A stretch of DNA of 41,763 bases from Oscillospiraceae bacterium (GTDB lineage: Bacteria; Bacillota; Clostridia; Oscillospirales; Oscillospiraceae). Position 1 is the first letter of the stretch. Each line of letters begins with the position of its first letter. Below are positions 16,266 through 23,035 of the stretch, one piece after another. The position numbers and the translations under genes are program-made. A model generated the notes under the pieces. It had not been told where the DNA came from, ran no database searches, and was given only the letters and a program-made list of their open reading frames with translations. The stretch spans positions 1 through 41,763 of the forward strand of contig JAFSCK010000026.1 in NCBI GenBank assembly GCA_017436785.1, given 5' to 3'.

Positions 16266-16294
16266 TTGCAACTTTTCCGGTAATACGCTATACT
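16266..16294 (+). promoter_or_regulatory. Putative promoter of the HD-domain gene
   Basis: TTGCAA (16266-16271), 17-nt spacer, TATACT (16289-16294), directly downstream of the family A repeat and about 30 nt before ATG 16324. Confidence 0.65.
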
Positions 16295-16323
16295 TTTCCT
16301 ATCAAAGCTCAGGAGGTATCCCT

Positions 16324-16917
16324 ATGGATCAGGAACGTTTTGCGCGGCAGCTTACCTTTATTCTGGAAGCCGATAAGGAAAAAAACATTCTCCGGCAGAC
16401 CCATCTTTCCGGCCACGGGCGGCGGGAAAATGACGCCGAACATGCATGGCACATGGCCATCATGATCTATCTGCTGAAGGAATACGCCAACGAAGAGATC
16501 GATCTTGCCAAGACCATGATGATGGCCCTGATCCACGACATTGTGGAGATCGATGCCGGGGATACCTATGCCTACGATGACAAGGGACTGGAAAGCCAGA
16601 AGGAGCGGGAGGAAAAAGCCGCCGACCGGATCTTCGGACTGCTGCCGGAGGACCAGTGTGCGGAACTGCGCGCCCTCTTTGAGGAGTTTGAAGCCTATGA
16701 GACACCGGAGGCCAAATTTGCCCGGGCCATGGACAATTTCCAGCCCCTCCTCTTAAACGATGCCAACGAGGGCGGCGACTGGAAGGCCCACAACGTCACT
16801 CGCTCCAAGATCATGACCCGCCACAGCAAAACCAACTTAGGCTCCACCGTCATCGGTGCCTATTCCAAGGAACTGATCGACGAAAATGTACGAAAAGGCA
16901 ATTTGAGCGGGGAATAA
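16324..16917 (+). CDS. HD-domain phosphohydrolase (YfbR/HD_3-like)
   Basis: 197 aa. Metal-binding histidines are in ENDAEHAWHMA (His40 region) and the HD doublet His71-Asp72 (ALIHDIVEIDAGD). A distal Asp is in ARAMDNFQPLL. This is the pattern of small HD hydrolases related to the 5'-deoxynucleotidase YfbR, which remove phosphate from nucleoside monophosphates. The substrate is inferred from the family only. CAGGAGGT lies 8 nt before ATG. The gene is monocistronic, with a promoter just after a family A repeat and a terminator 75 nt downstream. Confidence 0.88.
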   Translation: MDQERFARQLTFILEADKEKNILRQTHLSGHGRRENDAEHAWHMAIMIYLLKEYANEEIDLAKTMMMALIHDIVEIDAGDTYAYDDKGLESQKEREEKAADRIFGLLPEDQCAELRALFEEFEAYETPEAKFARAMDNFQPLLLNDANEGGDWKAHNVTRSKIMTRHSKTNLGSTVIGAYSKELIDENVRKGNLSGE

Positions 16918-16943
16918 ACGGAAATGATGCGGAATTTTTTATC

Positions 16944-17106
16944 CATGAAGCGCACCTGCGGTACATGAAGCATTGCTCCGCAATATGAAGCAAAAAGGCA
17001 CGAAATGCGTTGCATTTCGTGCCTTTTTATTATATTGGTGGCACCGCTTCATGGGCTGCGCCCGCTTCATGTGCCCTCAGGCTCGCTTCCTGTCCCCGCA
17101 GGGGAC
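16944..17106. repeat. Array of ATGAAGC/GCTTCAT units separated by mini-hairpins
   Basis: Three ATGAAGC units (ending 16951, 16971, 16991) lie left of the terminator and two GCTTCAT plus one GCTTCCT (17046, 17064, 17085) to the right. They are separated by short hairpins: ATTGC-TCC-GCAAT (16972-16984), GGGC-TGC-GCCC (17053-17063), GTCCCC-GCA-GGGGAC (17092-17106). The two halves are inverted with respect to each other. Confidence 0.75.
16992..17028 (+). terminator. Bidirectional terminator between HD and ridA genes
   Basis: 17-bp perfect stem (16992-17008 with 17012-17028), loop GTT, U-rich on both strands. It serves the convergent HD gene (+) and ridA (-). Confidence 0.9.
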
Positions 17107-17113
17107 GCATCAT

Positions 17114-17491
17114 TTACTTATTGGCGATGGCTTCAATCTCCACCAGTGCGCCCTTGGGCAGGTCCTTCACGGCGAAGCAGGCCCGGGCGGGGCAGTTTTC
17201 TACGAAGAACTCGGCGTAAACTGCGTTCATGGCGGCAAAGTCCGCAATGTCAGCCAGCAGAACGGTGGTCTTCACCACATCGGTCAGGGCGTAACCGGCG
17301 GCTTCCAGAATGTTCTTCACATTGGTCAGGGACTGGCGGGACTGGGTGACGATGTCCTCACCGGCGAAGCAAGAAGTGGCAGGATCAATGGGGATCTGAC
17401 CGGAAACGAACAGCATGGAGCCGGCCTGCACCGCCTGAGAGTAGGGGCCGATGGCAGCAGGGGCATTGGGGGTGTGGATGATCTGGTTCAT
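17114..17491 (-). CDS. ridA: RidA family deaminase
   Basis: 125 aa, full length for the family. GPYSQAV (15-21), LFVSGQIP (27-34), and the substrate-carboxylate Arg103 in [24 protein letters not shown]. It hydrolyses reactive enamine/imine intermediates (such as 2-aminoacrylate) from PLP enzymes, in the cytosol as a trimer. GGAGGAG lies about 8 nt before ATG 17491. It follows the LRR gene with an 87-nt gap containing a purine-rich repeat; co-transcription is possible but not shown. Confidence 0.93.
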   Translation of the reverse strand: MNQIIHTPNAPAAIGPYSQAVQAGSMLFVSGQIPIDPATSCFAGEDIVTQSRQSLTNVKNILEAAGYALTDVVKTTVLLADIADFAAMNAVYAEFFVENCPARACFAVKDLPKGALVEIEAIANK

Positions 17492-17551
17492 ATAAAAATC
17501 TCCTCCAAAATAAAATTTATACGCAGTGTGGAGTGTGGAGCTTTAAAAAAC

Positions 17552-17586
17552 AACTCCTCACTCCTAACTCCTAATTCCTCACTCCA
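17552..17586. repeat. Tandem GGAGTTA/GGAGTGA-type tract (family F)
   Basis: On the minus strand this is a run of 7-8-nt units: GGAGTGA, GGAATTA, GGAGTTA, GGAGTGA, GGAGTT. The first unit supplies the stop codon of the LRR gene (GAG TGA). The tract resembles many ribosome-binding sites in a row but is 60 nt from the next start. Confidence 0.7.
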
Positions 17587-19252
17587 AATACCAGCCGGTA
17601 TGGTTGGGAATGTTCGGGTCCCTGTCATAGCGGAACACACCGCGCAGCATGGCGTAGTATTCCAGATAATCCTGACCGTCCTCGGTATAGCGCCAGCCGG
17701 GGCCGTAGGGCTGCTCACCGGTATACAACGACCAGCATTCGGGGTGCAGCTCTTGGAAGCGCTGCTGTTCTTCTTCGGATACCCGTTTCTTGGAATTGTT
17801 CTTGGCGCAAAGATTGGTCAAAGGCAGTTCATCCAGCGCAGACAGGTCCGTGACGCCGGTAAAGCTGATGTTCAGCATTTCCAGACTGGTACAGCCTGCC
17901 AGAGGGGAAATATCCTCCAGCATGCCGCAGAAGGCAAGCTCCATAAATTTCAGATTCTTGCAGTTTTCAAAGGGAGAAAGGTCCTTGATCTGGGCGCTGG
18001 ACAGGATGATGGCCTCCAGCTTGGGCATTCCTCGGGCAAAGCTCATATCGCTCAGGTAGCCGCCATCGTCGCCATTGTGGCCAAAGTCAATGAAGCGGAC
18101 ATCCTCGCAGTAGCTCAGGTTCTTGCTGTTGTTATCCGTCAGGTCGTAGACCGCCCGGATGATCTCCGCGTCGGTCATAGTGCTGCCCCGGCCAAAGTCC
18201 ACACGCCAGACTACCTTGGTCCGATCCCGGTAATCCTCCCGGATCTGTGCCAGCACCTCGTTGGACACAGAGCAGTATTCCAGCACGAAGCGCTTGCAGT
18301 TGGGCAGGATATCCAGCGCCTGCCGGATCTCCTCCTCGCCCTCGTCACCGATGCGCTTGTTCTTGATATGGACCTCTTCGTCGTCCGTGGACAGCGTTAC
18401 GCCGTAGAAATCGAAGCTGTACTGGAAGACCACATCGGGGGCAGCCTCCTGCAGGCGCTTCACATCCTGCTTGCTCAGACCGCTTTCTCCGTTTTCATCC
18501 GTCAGATCCACCCGCTCAAGACCCGGCAGCAGGGGCAGCTTCTCCACGAAGGTTTCCACGTCGCCGCTTTCCATGGCAGACAGGTCCAGCCGGGTCGTGG
18601 CAGCATCGTATTCGCTGCCTAGGAGCTCCACGATGCAGTTGATCTCAAGCTCGGGATACGCGGTGCGCAGGGCTTCCACCTGCTCTGCAGACAGGGCCGG
18701 ATCCCGGAGGGTCAGACTTGTAAGCTTCGGCAGATAGGCGAGGTTTGTCAACAACATATCAAACTCACTGTCTTCCCCAAAGCCCATCTCCAAGGTTACA
18801 GCATTGTGGTCAACAGTCAAACCGCCCAGATTCACCTCATAAAGCACTTCGCACTCCGGCAAGGAGGCTTCCGCCACTGCCAGCACCTCATAATCGGTGC
18901 ACTGCATGGCATCCAGCTGCTTCAAATTGGGGAAATACTTTGTAAGCAGTTCCACATCCTCCAGCGTCAAGCCGGATACCGCCACGCCGGGGGTGGTATT
19001 GGCATATCTGGCCCCACGGAAGGGAACCACCCAAGTGATCTGACACCGGGGCAGCTTCGATTGCAGTTCCTCATAATAGGCAACGGAAATGTCCTTATCC
19101 GTCAGATCCAGACTGGCGGTATCCTTCGGATAGGCATCGCCTTCCACAAAAACGTGGGCATTCCGATACCACTGGTAACCAAACACACCGGCAGCGATCA
19201 GCGCCAGCGTCAGCAGCAGGGTGATCAGAATGGTCATCAAGGTTTTCTTCAA
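17579..19252 (-). CDS. Membrane-anchored leucine-rich-repeat-like protein, unknown function
   Basis: 557 aa from a TTG start at 19252, chosen because GGAGGT lies 8 nt upstream; the nearest ATG alternatives are at 19267 (which would place the ribosome site inside the gene) and five codons downstream. One N-terminal transmembrane anchor (LMTILITLLLTLALIAAGVFGY, about 5-26) means the rest is outside. From about 70 to 500 there are degenerate leucine-rich units (LTLEDVELLTKYFPNLKQLDAM, LPKLTSLTLRDPALS, LEAIILSSAQIKDLSPFENCKNLKFMELAFC, LEMLNISFTGVTDLSAL). The C-terminus (YTGEQPYGPGWRYTEDGQDY) carries Tyr/Gly/Trp-rich sequence. Probably a surface binding or scaffold protein. Its stop lies in repeat tract F. 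Confidence 0.8.
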   Translation of the reverse strand: MKKTLMTILITLLLTLALIAAGVFGYQWYRNAHVFVEGDAYPKDTASLDLTDKDISVAYYEELQSKLPRCQITWVVPFRGARYANTTPGVAVSGLTLEDVELLTKYFPNLKQLDAMQCTDYEVLAVAEASLPECEVLYEVNLGGLTVDHNAVTLEMGFGEDSEFDMLLTNLAYLPKLTSLTLRDPALSAEQVEALRTAYPELEINCIVELLGSEYDAATTRLDLSAMESGDVETFVEKLPLLPGLERVDLTDENGESGLSKQDVKRLQEAAPDVVFQYSFDFYGVTLSTDDEEVHIKNKRIGDEGEEEIRQALDILPNCKRFVLEYCSVSNEVLAQIREDYRDRTKVVWRVDFGRGSTMTDAEIIRAVYDLTDNNSKNLSYCEDVRFIDFGHNGDDGGYLSDMSFARGMPKLEAIILSSAQIKDLSPFENCKNLKFMELAFCGMLEDISPLAGCTSLEMLNISFTGVTDLSALDELPLTNLCAKNNSKKRVSEEEQQRFQELHPECWSLYTGEQPYGPGWRYTEDGQDYLEYYAMLRGVFRYDRDPNIPNHTGWYLE

Positions 19253-19325
19253 TGCAATGACCTCCATTTCTTCATTCTTGGGTGCATCATAGCATATTTC
19301 GGGGCAGATTGCAACCGCCATGCAC

Positions 19326-19362
19326 TGGCGCGGAAGCGCTCTTGGCTTCCCCCCGGGGGGAA
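19326..19362. repeat. CCCCCGGGGG repeat, family E copy 1
   Basis: TGGCGCGGAAGCG...GGCTTCCCCCCGGGGGGAA followed by TGTTTTTT. Almost the same block recurs at 20590-20625. The hairpin plus T-run could terminate plus-strand transcripts; on the minus strand it lies 6 nt past the SGNH stop but has no U-run. Confidence 0.7.
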
Positions 19363-19368
19363 TGTTTT

Positions 19369-20499
19369 TTATTTCAGCAGCTGGGCCGGGATTTCCTTAG
19401 CCATCCGCTCATAGCCTGCTTTACTGGGGTGCAGGTGGTCACCGGAATCGTATTCCGGCAGGAAATGGTTGGGTCTTTCCGGGTCCTGCAGGGCCTTATC
19501 AAAATCAATGCAGCCGTCGATCAGATCGGTGGTCCGAATAAATTCGTTGTAGGCGTGGCGCATTTCCTGCCGGAAGGGGGCATCGGTGCGCCAGCCGCCC
19601 ATAGGCAGCAGGGTGCCCACGTAGACCCGGTAGCCGAAGCTTCTCGCCTGAGAAATGTACATTTTCAGTCCCTCGATCAGCTCTTCCACCGTGGGCAATT
19701 CACTCATTGGACGGAACACATTGACGCTTTCACCAACCGGGTGGATGATATCGTTGATGCCCTGCTGGATGATGACCACATCGGCACCGTCGGTGGGCAC
19801 TTCATGGGCAAAGCGGTTGCTGCCGGAGAGGCCGTAGGATTCATAGGTCAGGCAATCATACTGCCGCAGGATCCGGGACCCGGAGGTAGCCCGGCGGATG
19901 ACGGCGGTATTGCCATAACCCTCGGTAAAGCACCGCAGGGCAAGATAGTCCGGCCAATCCTGAGCGGTAATGGAATCGCCATAACAGACGATGGCCCGCT
20001 TTTCCGGCTCCGTCAGCACCGAGACATTGCTGAGGAAATAGAACAGGTGGGTCTTGCGGGAGGTGACGATGTCGATTTTGGCATTTTCCGTTTCATCGCC
20101 GTTGGCATAGAGGCCCTCAGACAGGGGGCCGCAGGCATAGACCACGCTGCGCATCAGGGTAAAGTCCTTTAAATAGAAGCTGACCTGCACGATCTCACCC
20201 TCGTTGAGATGGATGGCCAGCGGATCGGAAACCGCCTTTTCTCCTGCCCCGATGGTTGCTTCCCGATTCCCGCCAAAGAACACGGGATGGAAGCTGCCGC
20301 CGTAAAATACCGTTGTCTTATGCAGGGTAACAGGCTCCGTGCCGCAGTAATTGTCAAAGGTCAGGCGGATGGCACTGCCGCCAAAGGGGATGTGGATGGG
20401 ATATCGGATGGTGATATCCTTGGCATACCGCTCCGGCCGGTTCTCCGCCACCGACACCGCATTTCCCCAAACGCTGACCCAGTGCTGGTTGTGTTCCAT
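19369..20499 (-). CDS. SGNH/GDSL hydrolase family protein
   Basis: 376 aa. An N-terminal beta-rich domain (about 1-160) of the carbohydrate-esterase accessory type precedes an SGNH domain (about 165-376). Block I is YGDSIT with nucleophile Ser176, block III is GIND with Asn249, and block V is SGDHLHP with Asp354 and His357. No signal peptide is evident, so action is probably cytosolic. A carbohydrate esterase role (deacetylation of sugars) is the likeliest, inferred from family. The start at 20499 has AGGAGA 7 nt upstream. The gene is bracketed by family E repeats. Confidence 0.88.
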   Translation of the reverse strand: MEHNQHWVSVWGNAVSVAENRPERYAKDITIRYPIHIPFGGSAIRLTFDNYCGTEPVTLHKTTVFYGGSFHPVFFGGNREATIGAGEKAVSDPLAIHLNEGEIVQVSFYLKDFTLMRSVVYACGPLSEGLYANGDETENAKIDIVTSRKTHLFYFLSNVSVLTEPEKRAIVCYGDSITAQDWPDYLALRCFTEGYGNTAVIRRATSGSRILRQYDCLTYESYGLSGSNRFAHEVPTDGADVVIIQQGINDIIHPVGESVNVFRPMSELPTVEELIEGLKMYISQARSFGYRVYVGTLLPMGGWRTDAPFRQEMRHAYNEFIRTTDLIDGCIDFDKALQDPERPNHFLPEYDSGDHLHPSKAGYERMAKEIPAQLLK

Positions 20500-20800
20500 A
20501 AATTTTCTCCTGTTTTGGTTTTCTTTTATTCTACGATAACAATGGGGAAAAAGCCAGCATTTTCTTTGCATAACAGGCATTTCATTTGCTGGCGCGGGAG
20601 CGTCAAAGGCTTCCCCCGGGGGGAAGCTGTCATGAATCTCCGATTCATGACTGATGAGGAATGCGGGCAGTAAGGTTACAATATGCACAACGTTTCAGAC
20701 CTACTCCATGCCGAAACTGCACGCCCTCCCTCATCCGAGCCGCCTAACGGCGGCCCACCTTCCCCCCGGGGGAAGGCTTTGCGCTCCCTCTTTCCAACAT
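20500..20800. repeat. Intergenic region with two inverted family E repeats
   Basis: Copy 2 starts at about 20590 (TGGCGCGGGAGCG...GGCTTCCCCCGGGGGGAAGCTGTC) and continues with ATGAAtctccgaTTCAT and TGATGAGG to about 20660. Copy 3, inverted, runs from about 20728 to 20795 (CCTCATCCGAGCC...CCTTCCCCCCGGGGGAAGGCTTTGCGCTCCC). No gene is seen between 20500 and 20840. Confidence 0.75.
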
Positions 20801-20803
20801 AGC

Positions 20804-20832
20804 AAAACACCCTCCCGGAAACGGGAGGGTGT
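20804..20832 (-). terminator. Terminator of the plsC-degV operon
   Basis: 11-bp perfect stem ACACCCTCCCG (20807-20817)/CGGGAGGGTGT (20822-20832), loop GAAA, then TTTTGCT on the minus strand. It begins 9 nt past the DegV stop. Confidence 0.9.
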
Positions 20833-20840
20833 GCTGCTCC

Positions 20841-21683
20841 TTATTCTTCCACATACACGATGCCGCAGGCGTTGGGGCCGATGTGGCTGCCGATGCCGGC
20901 ACCTACCTGAATGATCCGTTCTTCGGGGATATCATAACCCATGGTACGGACCTTTTCTGCCAGTGTCTGACCGATCTTCCGGTCAGCTGTGTACATCACA
21001 TAGAAATTATGCTCCGCACTGGGCTTCTGCTGCTCAATGCGCTTACAGAGCATGTCCATGCCTTTGCGCATACCCATCGCCTTGGCAGGCACCTCGATGC
21101 CGCCCTCTTCGCTGACCCGGATCACAGGCTTCACCTGTGCCATGGTGCCCAGCTTGTACACAGTCTGGCTGATGCGGCCGCCCCGGTACAGGTATTCCAG
21201 CGTGTCGATGCAGGCATACAGCACGATCTTATCCCGCAATGCTGCCACAGCATCCACGATCTCCTTGGCGCTTTTGCCTTCGTCCCGGAGCCGGACGGCA
21301 TATTCCACCAGCAGCCGCTGTCCGCCGGTGGCGTTGCGGCTGTCCAGCACAAATACGTTCTCGGAGTCTGTATCCTCTGCGGTCATGCAGGCAGTCTGGT
21401 AGGTGCCGCTGAGGGCAGAGGACAAGGTAATATACACCGCCTCCTCCCCTGCTGCCTTGGCCTGGGCAAACAGGTCCATGAGGATGTGGGGGGCAGGCTG
21501 AGAGGTCTTTGGAGTAGCCCCGGTGTCAGCCAGCAGCTGGAAGAATTGGTCCTTGCTCAGGTCCACATTCTCCTCGTATTCGGTTCCCCCCACCATGACC
21601 TTGATGGGGATACAGTCGATGTGCAGCTTTTCCAGTTCAAAAGGCTCAAAATCCGCAGCGGAATCCGTGATAATTCTCACCAT
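20841..21683 (-). CDS. DegV family fatty-acid-binding protein
   Basis: 280 aa. It begins VRIITDSAADF; TSQPAP (about 60-65) and ITLSSALSGTYQTA (about 85-98) are the conserved ligand-carboxylate contacts. DTLEYLYRGGRIS and the C-terminal GAGIGSHIGPNACGIVY are hallmarks. Family members (DegV/FakB) bind fatty acids and, in FakB, present them to the kinase FakA for phosphorylation. FakA is not seen here. It lies 13 nt downstream of an acyltransferase gene, which fits a lipid role. AAGGAGGT precedes ATG 21683. Confidence 0.93.
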   Translation of the reverse strand: MVRIITDSAADFEPFELEKLHIDCIPIKVMVGGTEYEENVDLSKDQFFQLLADTGATPKTSQPAPHILMDLFAQAKAAGEEAVYITLSSALSGTYQTACMTAEDTDSENVFVLDSRNATGGQRLLVEYAVRLRDEGKSAKEIVDAVAALRDKIVLYACIDTLEYLYRGGRISQTVYKLGTMAQVKPVIRVSEEGGIEVPAKAMGMRKGMDMLCKRIEQQKPSAEHNFYVMYTADRKIGQTLAEKVRTMGYDIPEERIIQVGAGIGSHIGPNACGIVYVEE

Positions 21684-21696
21684 GCAGAGTACCTCC

Positions 21697-22407
21697 TTAT
21701 TTGCATTCGTCGATTTTTTCCTGAATCCGCGCCTTCACCAGCGTGGCTACCTCTGCAGGCTTCAGGCCTGCATATTCCTCATAGGGAATGGGCGTTAAGT
21801 AATGCAGCTGCACCGTAACAGGCTTGCTGCCCTTCTGGTCCAGCACCTTGAAGCAATCGATAAGGGCAATGGGCACGATGGTGCATTTGCTCTTGGTGGC
21901 ACACCGGAAGCTGCCGCCATGGAACTCCAGCATTTCATTGCCCAGCTTGCTGCGGGTACCCTCCGGGAAGATCAAATAGCTTCTGCCATTTTTCACTTCT
22001 TCGGTAACATTCTGGATCACCGTCAGGGACTGCCGCACATCCTCCCGGTCCATGGGATAGGACTTGGTGCACACGGCGATCTGATGGAGAAAAGGAATGT
22101 CATAGAGTTCTTTTTTCAAAACCGCACCCAGAGGATTGTCGCAGGTGGCCGCAATGGCCAGCACATCGAACATACCCTGATGGTTGGAATACAGCATAAA
22201 GCCGTTTTCCTTGGGGATATTCTCAAGACCCGTTACCTTCAGGTCCACATTGCCGCCAGTAATGGCCCGGCGCAGAATGTACTGGATATGCTGCCACCGT
22301 TCCAGCTCCGGATAATCGTCCACATGCTTGGCATAATGGCAAAGCTTAAACCATGCACCGGGGACCACCCAAATGTTTTTCAAAACCATGGTCACGATTC
22401 GATTCAT
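21697..22407 (-). CDS. plsC: 1-acyl-sn-glycerol-3-phosphate acyltransferase (PlsC family)
   Basis: 236 aa, membrane-associated. Motif I NHQGMFD (75-81) provides the catalytic His76/Asp81 (HX4D). Motif III FPEGTRS (147-153) binds glycerol phosphate, and VPIALIDCF matches motif IV. It adds the second acyl chain to lysophosphatidic acid in phospholipid synthesis. First gene of an operon with DegV. AAGGAAGGT lies upstream of ATG 22407. A housekeeping paralogue elsewhere cannot be excluded. Confidence 0.92.
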   Translation of the reverse strand: MNRIVTMVLKNIWVVPGAWFKLCHYAKHVDDYPELERWQHIQYILRRAITGGNVDLKVTGLENIPKENGFMLYSNHQGMFDVLAIAATCDNPLGAVLKKELYDIPFLHQIAVCTKSYPMDREDVRQSLTVIQNVTEEVKNGRSYLIFPEGTRSKLGNEMLEFHGGSFRCATKSKCTIVPIALIDCFKVLDQKGSKPVTVQLHYLTPIPYEEYAGLKPAEVATLVKARIQEKIDECK

Positions 22408-22440
22408 GACGTTACCTTCCTTGAATATGATAGTTGTATT

Positions 22441-22469
22441 ATTTTATCACATAGGCAAGGATGTTTCAA
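22441..22469 (-). promoter_or_regulatory. Putative promoter of the plsC-degV operon
   Basis: TTGAAA (22469-22464), 17-nt spacer, TAAAAT (22446-22441), about 35 nt before ATG 22407. No FapR-like palindrome was recognised around it. Confidence 0.65.
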
Positions 22470-22552
22470 TGCTATTTTGTGAATAATTCAGAAATCGACC
22501 TATTTTTTCAAAGGCCATCCCGTCAAATAGATGGGTGTCCGTGTAACCGTGA

Positions 22553-22592
22553 AAGCCAAGCTGCAAAACCACAGCTTGGCTTATTTTATTGC
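22553..22592 (+). terminator. Orphan terminator-like hairpin
   Basis: 11-bp perfect stem AAGCCAAGCTG (22553-22563)/CAGCTTGGCTT (22572-22582), then ATTTTATT. It is oriented for a plus-strand transcript, but no plus-strand gene lies upstream. It may mark a lost gene or a small RNA. Confidence 0.55.
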
Positions 22593-22648
22593 ACGACATG
22601 GCGCTATGTAGGGAAGTGCGCCATTATATCTACTCGATATGTTGGAAC

Positions 22649-22879
22649 TTACTTTTTAGAGTTCGTCTCCTTTATTGCTAAAACCAACCCGCATACAGCA
22701 GTAATAATGCACATACTCATCGGAATCTGCATTTTCATAAATGCAATACCGCTATAAATACCCTCAACACCGTTTACAATCCAAGGACTTTCTGGAGAAC
22801 AAACCAAAGACCCAATAAGCAGAATAGCGCCAAGAAATCCAACACTGAATAACACTAATCCTAATACAAATTTTCTCAT
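22649..22879 (-). CDS. Small two-span membrane protein, unknown function
   Basis: 76 aa. Hydrophobic segments are at about 4-25 (FVLGLVLFSVGFLGAILLIG) and 52-70 (PMSMCIITAVCGLVLAI), with a short extracytoplasmic loop containing VCSPESPW and VNGVEGIYSG. AAAGGAG is about 10 nt before ATG 22879. Codon use is AT-richer than the neighbouring genes, and the surrounding 22440-22990 stretch is AT-rich too, which may indicate a separate origin. I do not recognise the family. Confidence 0.65.
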   Translation of the reverse strand: MRKFVLGLVLFSVGFLGAILLIGSLVCSPESPWIVNGVEGIYSGIAFMKMQIPMSMCIITAVCGLVLAIKETNSKK

Positions 22880-22957
22880 GCAAACACACTCCTTTGGCAA
22901 ATGCAAGTTTATCAAACTGTTTTCTTTCATATTATCACACGAACGGATATTACGCAA

Positions 22958-22991
22958 GAACAGGCACAGTCGTAATCCACTGTGCCTGTTC
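22958..22991 (-). terminator. Hairpin after the Na/Pi symporter gene
   Basis: 13-bp perfect stem (22958-22970 with 22979-22991), 8-nt loop, 45 nt past the symporter stop. The minus-strand downstream sequence TTGCGTAATATCC is only weakly U-rich, so termination may be partial. Confidence 0.55.
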
Positions 22992-23035
22992 CCTGCTTTA
23001 TGAAAATTGTTGGTTTCCGCCGGAAAAATTTTTCC

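Noticed and set aside
22461-22757. 98-codon plus-strand frame across the AT-rich island
   Set aside because: It runs through a terminator hairpin and opposes the better-supported 76-aa membrane protein; no ribosome site.
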